From Planctomycetota bacterium (GTDB taxonomy: Bacteria > Planctomycetota > UBA1135 > GCA-002686595), in assembly GCA_026692665.1 (NCBI GenBank), contig JAPLOF010000062.1, forward strand, positions 107,755-171,754: a stretch of DNA of 64,000 nt, written 5' to 3'. The position numbers and the translations under genes are program-made. Below the pieces are notes generated by a model. That model saw only the letters and a program-made list of their open reading frames with translations, was not told the DNA's origin and did no database searches. Shown here piece by piece: positions 8,832-17,677 of the stretch; positions within the stretch are counted from its first letter, which is position 1; each line of letters opens with the position of its first letter.

Positions 8832-10253
8832 TCACTCGCGCCCGCCGCTCCGGCGCCCACCGACGTCGATCGCGGCTTCCTGGAGCACCTGCGCGTCCTC
8901 CAAGTCCCGGGAGCTCGCACGCCCGAACCCGCCGCCCCCCGATCGGTACATGAACCAGTAGATGTAGCCCAGGTGCACCAGGACCCACGACTGGTACAGG
9001 GCCAGTCCCCAGGCGGTGCCCGTGTACGGCACGACCCGGATCAGCCAGACGTTGAGCGGGATCGTGATCACCGCGCCCAGCACCGTGAGCCACAGCCAGG
9101 CCTTCACCTGGTTGGTCGCGATGTACACCGAGTCGATCGCCGCGGCGAAGGCGTAGGGCACGTAGCCCAGGGCCAGGATCCACGCGAAGTGGAACACGGG
9201 CATCGCGTAGTCGGCCGGGAAGATGGCGCCGACGACGACCGGGATCGCGAGCAGCGCGAGCAGCATCGCGAAGGCGATTCCGACGCCGGTGAGCAACGTC
9301 ACGCGGTTGAAGAGCCGTCGCAGTCCGACCCAGTCCTTCTTGCCGGCGAACTCCGCGAGCGCGGGCAGCGCGGTCCGCGCCACGGCGGGCATCGGCAGGG
9401 TCGGGATCTGCATGATCCGCTGCGCGATGTGGAAGTAGCTCACCCACTCCTTGCCCACGACCTTGGCGATGATCAGGCGCGGGAAGATGTTGAGGAACAG
9501 CGCGGTGCCGTTCTTCAAGAGTCCGACGCGGATCCCGAGGCGCATGCCGCGCCACAGCGGCACCTCGCGCATGCGGGTCAGGATCTCGCGCGGGCCGGGC
9601 AGCGGCGGCCCGCCGTCGTGGCGCGCCACCGAGTACAGCTCGATGGCGAGGATCGAGCCGAAGATCGCCGACACGACCGTGCCGATCACGGCGCCCAGCG
9701 GCGATCCCGTGATCGCGGCGCCCAGCACGACCAGGAAGAAGCGCACGACTTCGTCGGCATTCTCGACTTGCGCCAGCGCCCGCATGCGCCGCGTGCCCTG
9801 GAACGCGACCGCGGCGACGGTGCGCGGCAGGTCGAAGAGCGGCTCCAGGCACAGGATCAGCGCCCACACACCGACCTCGCGCGAGTCGTAGAACACCTCC
9901 CCGAACCAGGGCAGCGCGAACCACCCGACGGCCAGGATGGCGAGGCAGAACACGATCCCCGCCTTGGCGACGAAGGCGATCCAGCCGGCCGTCTTCTCGA
10001 CGTTGCCGCGCACGTGGGCGGCCGCGATCTGACTGATCGTCGCCGGCACGACACCCGTGTTGATCAGGAAGTGGAGCAGGCCCTGCAGCGCGATCGCGAC
10101 GACGAAGGCTCCCTGTCCTCGCGCGCCCAGGAGGAACGCCAGGACGACCGTCGAAGCGAACTGGCTGATCTGGTTGATCGCGCTCGCGACCTGCAACGTC
10201 GCCGTGTCGCGGAAGAAGCGGCTCTTCACCATCTCGGCCAGGCGCCGTTTCAT
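8832..10253 (-). CDS. Wzx/MATE-like polysaccharide flippase
   Basis: A 473-aa polytopic membrane protein with roughly a dozen hydrophobic segments spread along its length (for example VASAINQISQFASTVVLAFLL near the N terminus). It resembles oligosaccharide flippases of the MOP superfamily (Wzx/RfbX, MurJ-like) and would move a lipid-linked glycan across the cytoplasmic membrane. The ATG overlaps the stop of the upstream glycosyltransferase in an ATGA arrangement, implying translational coupling. The soluble C-terminal tail of about 30 residues is Gly/Arg/Glu-rich. Position between two GT4 enzymes supports export of a surface polysaccharide repeat unit. Confidence 0.87.
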   Translation of the reverse strand: MKRRLAEMVKSRFFRDTATLQVASAINQISQFASTVVLAFLLGARGQGAFVVAIALQGLLHFLINTGVVPATISQIAAAHVRGNVEKTAGWIAFVAKAGIVFCLAILAVGWFALPWFGEVFYDSREVGVWALILCLEPLFDLPRTVAAVAFQGTRRMRALAQVENADEVVRFFLVVLGAAITGSPLGAVIGTVVSAIFGSILAIELYSVARHDGGPPLPGPREILTRMREVPLWRGMRLGIRVGLLKNGTALFLNIFPRLIIAKVVGKEWVSYFHIAQRIMQIPTLPMPAVARTALPALAEFAGKKDWVGLRRLFNRVTLLTGVGIAFAMLLALLAIPVVVGAIFPADYAMPVFHFAWILALGYVPYAFAAAIDSVYIATNQVKAWLWLTVLGAVITIPLNVWLIRVVPYTGTAWGLALYQSWVLVHLGYIYWFMYRSGGGGFGRASSRDLEDAQVLQEAAIDVGGRRSGGRE

Positions 10254-11425
10254 CGCGCGCCTCCGGACATCACGGAAGCGTAGACCCGCAGCACCGCGCG
10301 CGCGTTGTCGTCCCAGGACGATCGGGCGGCATGCGCCCGGCCCCCGGCGCCGAGGCGCTCGCGCAGGGCCGGATCGTCCAGCACGCGTTCGAGCGCCGCG
10401 CGGACCGCCTCGGACTCCTGAGCCACGAGCAGTCCGCTGACGCCGTCGTCGATCGCGTCCTCGGCGCCGCTGCCCCGCGTGCCGATCGACGGCGTGCCGC
10501 ACGCGGCCGCTTCGAGGTAGACGATCCCGAAGCCCTCGAAGCCGCCGTCGGCCGCGTCCACCGGGGTATGCAGGAACACGCGCGCGTTCTGGAGCAGGGC
10601 GACCTTCTCGTCCTCGTCGACGTTGCCGACGAAGTGCACGCGATCCGCGACGCCGGCGCGACGCGCGATCTCCAGCAGGGAGCGGTGGTACGCGTCCCCG
10701 ACCGCATTTCCCACGAGGACGTGCTGCAGGTCCGGATGGCGGCCCGATACGGCGCAGAAGGCGGCGAGCGACAGGTGGTGGCCCTTGCGCTCCTTGACCT
10801 CGCCGATCGACAAGGTGAAGGGCTTGCCGCTCCACGCGCGCTCGCGCAGCGGGCGCGCCTCGGCGTAGTGAGCCGCCGACACGGCGTTCGGGATCACGTG
10901 GACGCGCTCGCGCGGCAGATCGGCTTCTCGGAGGTGCCGGTACAGGCGGTCCCGCGTGTGTCCGCTCACCGCGATCAGCGCATCGAGATCGCGGTACGTC
11001 GCCCGGGCGCGCGCGGCATGCCGCGCGGTCAGGAGCGGCTGCACGCTGTAGGTCCCGTGCGCCGTGGCCACGACGGGCTTGCCGGCCAGCCGCGCGCCGC
11101 GCAGCGCGGCCCAGGAGTGCGGGTAGTCCTTGATCGCGTGCACCAGGTCGACGCCGCGTGCGCGCAGGGCGATCCGCGGGATGCAGAGCGCCGCATTGCA
11201 CGCGAAGCGCAGCGGCGACATGTGGAAGAAGTAGTCGGGCGGCAGCGCCACCTCCACGTCCCACCGCGCGGGCACCTCGGCCGAAGTCGGTCGGTGCTTG
11301 CGCGCCAGGAGGACCCGGGCCTCGAAGCCCGGCGCGGCGCGCTCGAGCGCCTGGATCAGGCGCACCGTGTAGCGCCCGACCCCGTCGAGGTCGGAAAGCG
11401 AATCGGTGAGGAACAGGACGCGCAT
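10250..11425 (-). CDS. glycosyltransferase family 4
   Basis: A 391-aa GT-B enzyme, first gene of the polysaccharide operon. The N terminus MRVLFLTDSLSDLDGVGRY contains the Gly-rich loop. The C-terminal domain shows VHVIPNAV, LSIGEVKERKG and the E-x7-E type signature FEGFGIVYLEAAACGTP followed by GSGAEDAIDDGVSG. Probably a hexosyl- or mannosyl-type transferase acting on a lipid-linked glycan. The donor cannot be inferred. It overlaps the flippase gene by 4 bases. A TAAGCT box lies 14 bases before the ATG. Confidence 0.9.
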   Translation of the reverse strand: MRVLFLTDSLSDLDGVGRYTVRLIQALERAAPGFEARVLLARKHRPTSAEVPARWDVEVALPPDYFFHMSPLRFACNAALCIPRIALRARGVDLVHAIKDYPHSWAALRGARLAGKPVVATAHGTYSVQPLLTARHAARARATYRDLDALIAVSGHTRDRLYRHLREADLPRERVHVIPNAVSAAHYAEARPLRERAWSGKPFTLSIGEVKERKGHHLSLAAFCAVSGRHPDLQHVLVGNAVGDAYHRSLLEIARRAGVADRVHFVGNVDEDEKVALLQNARVFLHTPVDAADGGFEGFGIVYLEAAACGTPSIGTRGSGAEDAIDDGVSGLLVAQESEAVRAALERVLDDPALRERLGAGGRAHAARSSWDDNARAVLRVYASVMSGGAR

Positions 11426-11439
11426 CGGGCGGGGGCGGG

Positions 11440-11445
11440 AGCTTA
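11440..11445 (-). promoter_or_regulatory. candidate -10 box of the polysaccharide operon
   Basis: The minus strand reads CCGCTAAGCTCC, with TAAGCT ending 14 bases before the ATG at 11425. It implies a very short leader. It shares the 119-base divergent gap with a matching box on the other strand. Confidence 0.35.
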
Positions 11446-11523
11446 GCGGTGCCGACGGCGCCGATCCTCGCCGAATCGACGCGCAAGGACCGCGATCCCA
11501 AGGCTGACAGCCCCCGCGGCCGC

Positions 11524-11529
11524 TATCCT
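11524..11529 (+). promoter_or_regulatory. candidate -10 box of the 11545 gene
   Basis: GCTATCCTC, with TATCCT ending 15 bases before the ATG at 11545. A CTGACA lies 14 bases further upstream, which is short for a -35 spacer. Confidence 0.35.
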
Positions 11530-11544
11530 CGAAGTTTCTTCCCC

Positions 11545-12774
11545 ATGAACACCCCCGGACATCGCTCGGCGACCTGGACCGCCGCCGAGGGGCGCGGAGC
11601 CTTCGGCGGCTTCATCGGCCCGCGAAACCTCGTCGAGCTCGTCCAGAGCAGCGCCCCCTGGCTCTTCGACGGCACGCATCCACTCGCACGGAACCTGCCC
11701 GACCCGCGCCCAGGCCGGCTGGTCGACCTGGGCGAGCACCCGCTCGGCTGGTGGACGATCCTGCTCGCGGCGGACCGGCTCGCGGCCACCGACCGGCCCA
11801 CGCCGGAGGACATCGCCGACTACTTCGCGCTCTCCTGCGCGTGCCACTTCGCGAGCGTCGCCACCTACGTCCCGACGGACGTCGACGCGAAGATCCGGCG
11901 CGCTTTGTGGATCGACCAGACCGATCCGCGGGAGCTGGCTCGGATGCACGCCTTCGCGCTCGCGCTCGCGGGCTGGGACGTGTCGGGCGTCAGCGCGCGC
12001 ATCGTGCAGGTCGAAGGTCTCGGCCCCGTCTCCGGCCACGACGGGGAGCGCTTGTCCGTCCTGTGCGGAGCGCTGATCGGCGCGAGCAACGCGGACGACA
12101 AGGACGCCGCGGAGGCCGCCGCGCGGGCGATCGACGCCGAGCTCGCGCGCGAGGCGCGCGCCTTCGACCTCGTGCGGGCCCGCCACGGCGAAGAACTGCG
12201 GCTGCTCGACCTGGCCACCGTGCTGACCCACAACCAGGGAGACGTCATGCAGTCCCTCGGGACCAAGGAAGCGCGCTGCGTACCCGACGCCGTCCGCGCA
12301 CGGTTCACGGACCTGGCCCGCGAACGATTCGAGCGCTACGACGGCGCGTTCGGAAGCGCAGCCCGCCTCTACAAGGAGCTCCTGAGTCCGGAGGGGCACC
12401 GCCACTATCCGCTGCGCGAGGTGAAGCTCCTGCGCGCTTCGCCGGCGCTGCTCCTGCCGATCGGGCCGTTCCTCGACGCGTTCGGCGAGCGGCTGGCGCG
12501 GCATCCGGCGTGGAGCGCGGCACAGCGGGCCGAGGTCGTCACCGGTCTCCTGGAGGGATGCCGCAAGGTCGCGGGGCAGGAGGGGTACTACCGCGCCCTC
12601 TGCGGATTCGACGCCGCTCTCCCGGGCGGCATCGCGGCGCTCGAGCCGCACTTCGCCACGGCCGCGCGACGCGAGTGGAAAGCGGACACGACGCGCAAGA
12701 AGCTCGGAGTCCGCCGCGTGTCCTTCGAGTCGAGCTACCAGAAGCGCGCGCGACAGGTCTTGCAGGGCGGGTGA
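11545..12774 (+). CDS. uncharacterised soluble protein, 409 aa
   Basis: I do not recognise a family. The ATG at 11545 (MNTPGHRSATW) was chosen because a TATCCT box lies 15 bases upstream; an in-frame ATG at 11449 lies beyond the box. There is no signal peptide or membrane segment. The composition is mixed alpha-helical and charged, with a Trp-rich start, a short Cys/His segment (SCACHFASVATYVPTDVD, about residues 96-113) and a basic C terminus ending KKLGVRRVSFESSYQKRARQ. It stands alone, divergent from the polysaccharide operon and convergent with the histidine kinase. Codon usage matches its neighbours, supporting a real gene. Confidence 0.75.
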   Translation: MNTPGHRSATWTAAEGRGAFGGFIGPRNLVELVQSSAPWLFDGTHPLARNLPDPRPGRLVDLGEHPLGWWTILLAADRLAATDRPTPEDIADYFALSCACHFASVATYVPTDVDAKIRRALWIDQTDPRELARMHAFALALAGWDVSGVSARIVQVEGLGPVSGHDGERLSVLCGALIGASNADDKDAAEAAARAIDAELAREARAFDLVRARHGEELRLLDLATVLTHNQGDVMQSLGTKEARCVPDAVRARFTDLARERFERYDGAFGSAARLYKELLSPEGHRHYPLREVKLLRASPALLLPIGPFLDAFGERLARHPAWSAAQRAEVVTGLLEGCRKVAGQEGYYRALCGFDAALPGGIAALEPHFATAARREWKADTTRKKLGVRRVSFESSYQKRARQVLQGG

Positions 12775-12837
12775 GCCCGCAGGGTCGGAGTGCCCGTCAC
12801 GCTCGCGACGCTCGCGATCGCGGCGGCCCGGCTGGCC

Positions 12838-14436
12838 TCACGCGGTTGAACGATTCCCGCCGCCCGGCTTCGCCCGCGGCCCGCGCAGGATCGCTTCGAG
12901 ACCGCCGACCTCGGCCCGGCGGAGCTGGAATCCGAAGCCGTGCCGCTCGCAGACTTCCTTGGCGATCGAGAGCCCGAGCCCCGTGCCCGTCGGGTGCCGG
13001 CGCCGCGCGGACTCCGTGCGGTAGGAGCGCTCGTGGAGGCGGGCAAGTTCCTCATCGGACACCCCCGGACCGTCGTCGAGCACGCGGACGACGAACTCGT
13101 CGCCCTCGACCTCCAGCACGACGGCGACGTGCCCGCCCTCGCGCCCGTAGCGCACGGCGTTGTGCACGAGGTTCGATACGGCGCGCTCGAACAGGGTGAC
13201 GTCCGCCTCGACCTCGACCTCCTCGCCCGGCAGCGCGTGCACGAGCTCGACGCCCTTTCCACGCGCGATCGTGGTCTGCCGGCCCACGGCGCGCTCGATC
13301 AGGCGGTTCAGGGACATGCGGTGGCGTTCGATCGGCAGCTCGTCGGCCTCGAGCCGCGCGGCCGCGCCCAGGTTCTCGAGCAGGGCGCCGAGATAGTGCG
13401 CCTCCTCCTGCGCCTCGCGCACGCGCGACGGATCGGGCACTTCGTTCGCCGCGGCGCGCCGTTCGAGCGCGACGAGGTGTCCCTGCAGGACCGTGAGCGG
13501 CAGCATGACGTCGTGCGTCGTGTTCTCGACGAAGGCCCGCAGGCTGCGCTCGCGACGCTCCAGGCGCTCGATCTGCTCGCGCACCTGGGCGCCGGCCGTG
13601 TCGAACGCCCGGCCCAGCTCGGTGAGCTCGTCGGAACCCGAAGCACCGACCGGATCGACGTAACCCGACGCCGCGGATCGGCGCACTCCGGCCGTCAGCG
13701 CGCGCACGCGCCGCACGAAGGGCAGGAACGCGAACAGCGTGACCAGGACGAGCAACGTCGCGAGCAGCGCCGGCAGGCCGAACCGCGCCAGGAGCAGCGA
13801 TCCCTCGGCGGGCAGGTCGATCCGCCGAGCGAGCACGATCGCGCACGGCCCGTCGGTCCACGCCATCCTCAGCACCGCCTGGAGTCCGCCGCGCGGCGGC
13901 AGGCCGTTGCGCCCGGGCAGTTCGAACGTGCCCGAGGCGAGCACGGCGCCGCGCTCCAGTGCAGCGCGCAACGCCGGTTCGAGCGCGGGAGCCGCGGGGT
14001 TGTCGGAGCGGAAGTCGGGGTTGTAGGCCCACAGCTCGAAGCGCGCCGCGGCCGGCCCCGCCGGTTCGGCGCGGCCCGGCGGCTGCTGGAAGTCGGGACC
14101 GCGGCCGCGGAGCGGACGCGCGCCGCCCGCACCGGCCGGCGCGTTCGGGCCGTCCGGACCGGGGCCCCCGGGTCCGCGGCCGAGCCCCAGCGGATCGCGC
14201 GGAGCCGGCCCGCCGAAGCGGCGGTCGCCGGGCAGTCGGAAAGGCGGGTCCTGGAAGATCTCCGGCGCGTCCTCGCAGGCCTCGCGGCCGCCGGACTCCA
14301 TCCGCCCGCGCGCGTAGTCGACCAGCGCATCCAGCTCGGCGGATCGCGCCGCGCGCTCGCGCAGGAAGACGAGACCGACCGTCAGCGGCAGCGCGGTGAC
14401 GAGCAGCGTGAGCGCGAGTCGGGTCGCGAGCCTCAC
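12838..14436 (-). CDS. sensor histidine kinase with Pro/Gly-rich sensor region
   Basis: A 532-aa two-component sensor kinase. It has TM1 at about 8-25, a periplasmic loop, TM2 at about 218-240, a HAMP-like linker to about 293, and then the H-box with phosphoacceptor His308 (ENTTHDVMLPLTVLQGH). The ATPase domain has an N-box (NLVHNAVRYG), G1 (DDGPGV) and G2 (GTGLGLSIAK). The periplasmic region 75-135 is strikingly Pro/Gly-rich and low in complexity. The GTG start overlaps the response-regulator stop as GTGA, so the pair is translationally coupled. The phosphoacceptor motif THDVM departs from the usual HELR/HDL form. The signal is unknown. The divergent neighbour is itself a Pro/Gly-rich secreted protein, a possible regulon member (inference). 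Confidence 0.9.
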   Translation of the reverse strand: MRLATRLALTLLVTALPLTVGLVFLRERAARSAELDALVDYARGRMESGGREACEDAPEIFQDPPFRLPGDRRFGGPAPRDPLGLGRGPGGPGPDGPNAPAGAGGARPLRGRGPDFQQPPGRAEPAGPAAARFELWAYNPDFRSDNPAAPALEPALRAALERGAVLASGTFELPGRNGLPPRGGLQAVLRMAWTDGPCAIVLARRIDLPAEGSLLLARFGLPALLATLLVLVTLFAFLPFVRRVRALTAGVRRSAASGYVDPVGASGSDELTELGRAFDTAGAQVREQIERLERRERSLRAFVENTTHDVMLPLTVLQGHLVALERRAAANEVPDPSRVREAQEEAHYLGALLENLGAAARLEADELPIERHRMSLNRLIERAVGRQTTIARGKGVELVHALPGEEVEVEADVTLFERAVSNLVHNAVRYGREGGHVAVVLEVEGDEFVVRVLDDGPGVSDEELARLHERSYRTESARRRHPTGTGLGLSIAKEVCERHGFGFQLRRAEVGGLEAILRGPRAKPGGGNRSTA

Positions 14437-15107
14437 GCGACGTCCTCCGACTTCAGTTTGTAGCCGATGCCCCACACCGTCGTGAGCTGCGCGCCCGCGG
14501 TCCCGAGCTTCTTGCGCAGGCGCGAGACGTGGACGTCGAGCGTGCGCTCGGTGCCGTCGCGCTCGGGCGGCAGGACGTTCTGCACGAGCCACGAGCGCGC
14601 GATCGCCGCCCCCGGCCGCATCGCCAGCGCCTGGAGCAGCTCGAACTCGACCTTCGTGAGCTCCACTTCCGCGCCTCCCACGAACACGCGTCGCGCCGCG
14701 ACGTCGAGAGCGATGGCGCCGCACTCGACGCGATCCGCGCGCGCCAGCACGGGACGCCGCAGTCGCGCCTGGACGCGCGCCACGAGCTCCTCCGGCCAGA
14801 AAGGCTTCGTCATGTAGTCGTCGGCCCCCAGCTCGAGCGCGCGCACCTTGACCGAGGCGTCCTGCTTCGCGGAGAGGACGAGCACCGGCACGTCGCATTG
14901 GCTGCGCCAGCGCTTGAGCACGTCGAGCCCGTGCGCGCCGGGCAGCATGAGATCCAGGATGAGGAGCGCCCAGTTCTGCGGCGCGAGCCCGAGGGCCGTG
15001 CCTCCGTCGCGCAACCAGGAGGCCTCGAGCCCGGCTTCGGTCAGGTGTTCGACGATCTGGCGGCCGAGTTTCTCGTCGTCTTCGACCAGCAGGATGCGTG
15101 CGGACAA
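14433..15107 (-). CDS. OmpR/PhoB-family response regulator
   Basis: A 224-aa regulator. The receiver domain (1-115) has the acidic pair at residues 10-11, the phosphorylation site Asp52 (LILDLMLPG) and Lys101 (DDYMTKPF). A winged-helix DNA-binding domain follows (about 130-220), with ERTLDVHVSRLRKKLG and WGIGYKL. It is phosphorylated by the kinase encoded just downstream and probably acts as a transcription factor. The 112-base gap to the divergent secreted-protein gene is a natural site for its operator, though no repeated half-sites were obvious. Confidence 0.93.
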   Translation of the reverse strand: MSARILLVEDDEKLGRQIVEHLTEAGLEASWLRDGGTALGLAPQNWALLILDLMLPGAHGLDVLKRWRSQCDVPVLVLSAKQDASVKVRALELGADDYMTKPFWPEELVARVQARLRRPVLARADRVECGAIALDVAARRVFVGGAEVELTKVEFELLQALAMRPGAAIARSWLVQNVLPPERDGTERTLDVHVSRLRKKLGTAGAQLTTVWGIGYKLKSEDVA

Positions 15108-15219
15108 GCGGGGGCCTCGATCAGGAAGGTTCGCGCGTGGATCTGAAGCTCGTCCGAAGGTCGCCCGGATCGGCTGCGCGCTTCAGCATCTCGCAAGGAG
15201 TCTTCCCGATCCTAGGGTC

Positions 15220-15921
15220 ATGAACACCATCTCCAGCCGGGTCCGCGCCCGAATCGGGATCGCGTGCCTGTGCGCCCTGGCGAGCCTGGCCCTCCCGCTC
15301 CACGCCCAGCAGCCGGGCGCCGGTGCGCCCCCGCCCGAACGTCCGGATCGCGCCGCGGCGGAGTTGGACCGCTGGGTCGCGACCCTGGCCAGCCAGGCCG
15401 AGAGCCCGAACGCGGACATCGCGCGCAGCGCGCGGGCCGCCCTGGGCGCTCTCGGCGAGCGCGGCCGCGAACAAGCCGGTGCGCCGCGCCGGGGAGACTT
15501 CGAGGGTCCCGGCCGAGGCGAAGGGCGGACTCCGCGTCCGGATCCGGGTCCCGAGGCACGCCGTCCCGACGGCCGCGAACCGTTCGGCCGCGACTTCCCG
15601 CCCCGAGCCGGTGGCCCCCGCGATCCGCGTGGCGCCGACTCCGGCCCCCGGACGGGAGGATTCCCCGCGGGGCCTCCGCCGCACTGCGGACCCGGGTGCT
15701 GCCTCCACGGAGCGGGAGCTCGCGGCGTAGCGCAGCGTCCGCCCCCGCCTCCCGGGCCGCAAGGCGGGCCCGACGACGGCCCGCCGTGGCCGCCGCGCCG
15801 GCGCCCCAGTCCCGACGACGATCGCGAGCGGGGGCCCGACGGTCCCCGCCCGCCGCACCCTCCGTTCCCCGATCGAGACGATCCCAGCCGCCCGCACCGT
15901 CCCACCCCGAAGGAGACCTGA
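15220..15921 (+). CDS. secreted Pro/Gly/Arg-rich protein, 233 aa
   Basis: Starts at the ATG at 15220, giving a signal peptide (IACLCALASLALPLHAQ). A short helical, Ala-rich segment follows (about 45-85, with WVATLASQ and SARAALGALGE). The rest, about 90-233, is low-complexity Pro, Gly, Arg and Asp, interrupted by one Cys/His cluster (HCGPGCCLHGAG) that could bind a metal. No known family. The final 3 bases before the next gene and the ribosome binding site AAGGAG inside its last codons show co-transcription with the di-haem peroxidase-like gene. It is divergent from the two-component system, whose sensor has a similar Pro/Gly-rich periplasmic part. Confidence 0.65.
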   Translation: MNTISSRVRARIGIACLCALASLALPLHAQQPGAGAPPPERPDRAAAELDRWVATLASQAESPNADIARSARAALGALGERGREQAGAPRRGDFEGPGRGEGRTPRPDPGPEARRPDGREPFGRDFPPRAGGPRDPRGADSGPRTGGFPAGPPPHCGPGCCLHGAGARGVAQRPPPPPGPQGGPDDGPPWPPRRRPSPDDDRERGPDGPRPPHPPFPDRDDPSRPHRPTPKET

Positions 15922-15924
15922 TCC

Positions 15925-17580
15925 ATGCTGTCGCGTTCCGCTCTCGTCGCATGCGCCTTCCTCGCGCTCATCGTGAACGTCCAGGCCCAAGGCGGCCCCC
16001 CGCCCGGTCCCCTGCCGCCGCCGCCCGTGCCGCCCGGCAATCCGATCACCGCCGCCAAGACGAACCTCGGCAAGGTGCTCTTCTGGGACGAACAGATGTC
16101 CAGCACGAACACGACGGCCTGCGGGTCGTGCCACGTCTTCGAGCACGGCGGTTCCGATCCGCGCACGTCGAACGCGACGGCGCATCCCGGTCCCGACGGT
16201 CTCTTCGGCGGCGCGGATGACGTCTTCGGTTCGCCCGGGGTCCCGCGCACGGAGGCCGACGGCGCCTACTCGCTCTCGACCTTCTTCCGCCTGGGCACGC
16301 AGGTCACCGGCCGCAAGGCGCCCAGCGTGATCAACGCGGCCTACGTCCCCACCACCTTCTGGGACGGACGCGCGAACCCGACCTTCGTCGACCCGCAGAC
16401 GAACCAGGTCGTGCTGCCCGGCGGCGCAAGCCTCGAGAGCCAGATCGTCGAGCCGCCCGTCAGCGACGTCGAGATGGGCCACGTCGGCACGAACTGGGCC
16501 ACGATCTCGGCCAAGATCGCCGCCAGCACGCCGCTGCGCCTGTCGCCTTCGATCCCGGCGCAGCTCACGACCTGGATCGCCGGCCGCACGTATCCGCAGC
16601 TCTTCCAGGAGGCCTTCGGTTCGCCGGACGTCACGGGTGCGCGCATCGCGCTCGCGATCGCCACGTACGAGCGCGTGCTCTTCACGAATCAGGCGCCGTT
16701 CGACCAGGTGCTCGCGGGGAACCCGCAGGCCCTGACTCCGCAGGAGAACGCGGGCTTCCAGATCTTCAACACGCAAGGCCGCTGCAACATCTGCCACGCC
16801 GGACCGCGGCTCACGAACGACTCGTTCCGCTACATCGGCGTCCGTCCGCAGAACGACGACCTCGGCCGGTTCAACGTGACCGGGAACGCCGCCGACCGTG
16901 GACGCATGAAGGTGCCGAGCCTGCGCAACGTCGAACTGCGCGCGCCGTACTTCCACACGGGCCGCTTCGGCACCCTCGAGGACATCGTCGCGTTCTACAA
17001 CCGCGGCGGCGACTTCAACGCGCCCAACAAGGATCCGAACATCCTGCCGCTGGGGCTCTCCCCGCAGCAGCGCGCGGACCTCGTGGCGTTCCTGCGCCGT
17101 CCGCTCACGGACCCGCGCGTGGCGAACCAGCAGGCGCCGTTCGACCACCCGGCGTTGAACCAGAGTTCGCCGCGCGTGCCGCAGACCTTCGGGGTCGGCA
17201 CGGCCGGCACCGACGGCTTCGTGCCCCACATCGTCGCGGTGGAACCGGCCTACGTCGGCAACCCGCGATTCACGGTCGCGCTGGATGGAGCCTGCGCGGG
17301 CAAGGGCACGATCCTGGCCTTCAGCGAGACGAGCGTCCCCGGCGGCGTGCTCTTCAACGGGATGCGCACGTACCTGGACTTCGGCGGGCCGCTCACCGTG
17401 CGGCGCCTCGGCCAGCTCCCGGGCGCAGGACCGGGCACCGGCTTCGGATCGGGATCCATCGCGATCCCGAACGATCCGCTCCTCATCGGCCGCCCCTTCT
17501 ACGCGCAGGCCTACGTCTTCGACGTCACGCCGGGCGTGCGCTTCGCGGCGACGGAAGCCGTCACGCTGATGCGCTTCTGA
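15925..17580 (+). CDS. di-haem cytochrome c peroxidase/MauG-like secreted protein
   Basis: A 551-aa exported protein: signal peptide (ALVACAFLALIVNVQAQ), a Pro-rich linker, then the bacterial cytochrome c peroxidase/MauG fold with two c-type haem sites, CGSCH at 66-70 and CNICH at 287-291. Motifs such as TFWDGR and VPSLRNVELRAPYFHTG are typical of the family. The C-terminal part (about 425-551) is an extra domain with AQAYVFDVTPGVRF, resembling the C-terminal beta domains of other secreted proteins in this window. Role: peroxide reduction or oxidative protein/cofactor modification in the periplasm or outside the cell. A good ribosome binding site AAGGAG precedes the ATG by 9 bases. Confidence 0.9.
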   Translation: MLSRSALVACAFLALIVNVQAQGGPPPGPLPPPPVPPGNPITAAKTNLGKVLFWDEQMSSTNTTACGSCHVFEHGGSDPRTSNATAHPGPDGLFGGADDVFGSPGVPRTEADGAYSLSTFFRLGTQVTGRKAPSVINAAYVPTTFWDGRANPTFVDPQTNQVVLPGGASLESQIVEPPVSDVEMGHVGTNWATISAKIAASTPLRLSPSIPAQLTTWIAGRTYPQLFQEAFGSPDVTGARIALAIATYERVLFTNQAPFDQVLAGNPQALTPQENAGFQIFNTQGRCNICHAGPRLTNDSFRYIGVRPQNDDLGRFNVTGNAADRGRMKVPSLRNVELRAPYFHTGRFGTLEDIVAFYNRGGDFNAPNKDPNILPLGLSPQQRADLVAFLRRPLTDPRVANQQAPFDHPALNQSSPRVPQTFGVGTAGTDGFVPHIVAVEPAYVGNPRFTVALDGACAGKGTILAFSETSVPGGVLFNGMRTYLDFGGPLTVRRLGQLPGAGPGTGFGSGSIAIPNDPLLIGRPFYAQAYVFDVTPGVRFAATEAVTLMRF

Positions 17581-17633
17581 CTGGAACCACGACGAACCCG
17601 TTCGGGGCCTCCCCGTTCTCCCTTGGAGCCCCT

Positions 17634-17677
17634 GCGCGCGCCGGACGTCCTCACGCGTCCGGCGCGCGCCCCTTTTT
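17634..17677 (+). terminator. Rho-independent terminator of the peroxidase operon
   Basis: GCGCGCGCCGGACG pairs perfectly with CGTCCGGCGCGCGC (14 bp, loop TCCTCACG), followed by CCC and TTTTT. It lies 54 bases after the stop at 17580. Its right arm lies inside the last codons of the convergent lon gene. Confidence 0.85.

Noticed and set aside
15213..15218. TAGGGT box directly before the ATG at 15220
   Set aside because: Only one base separates it from the start codon, too close even for a leaderless transcript; counted as chance.
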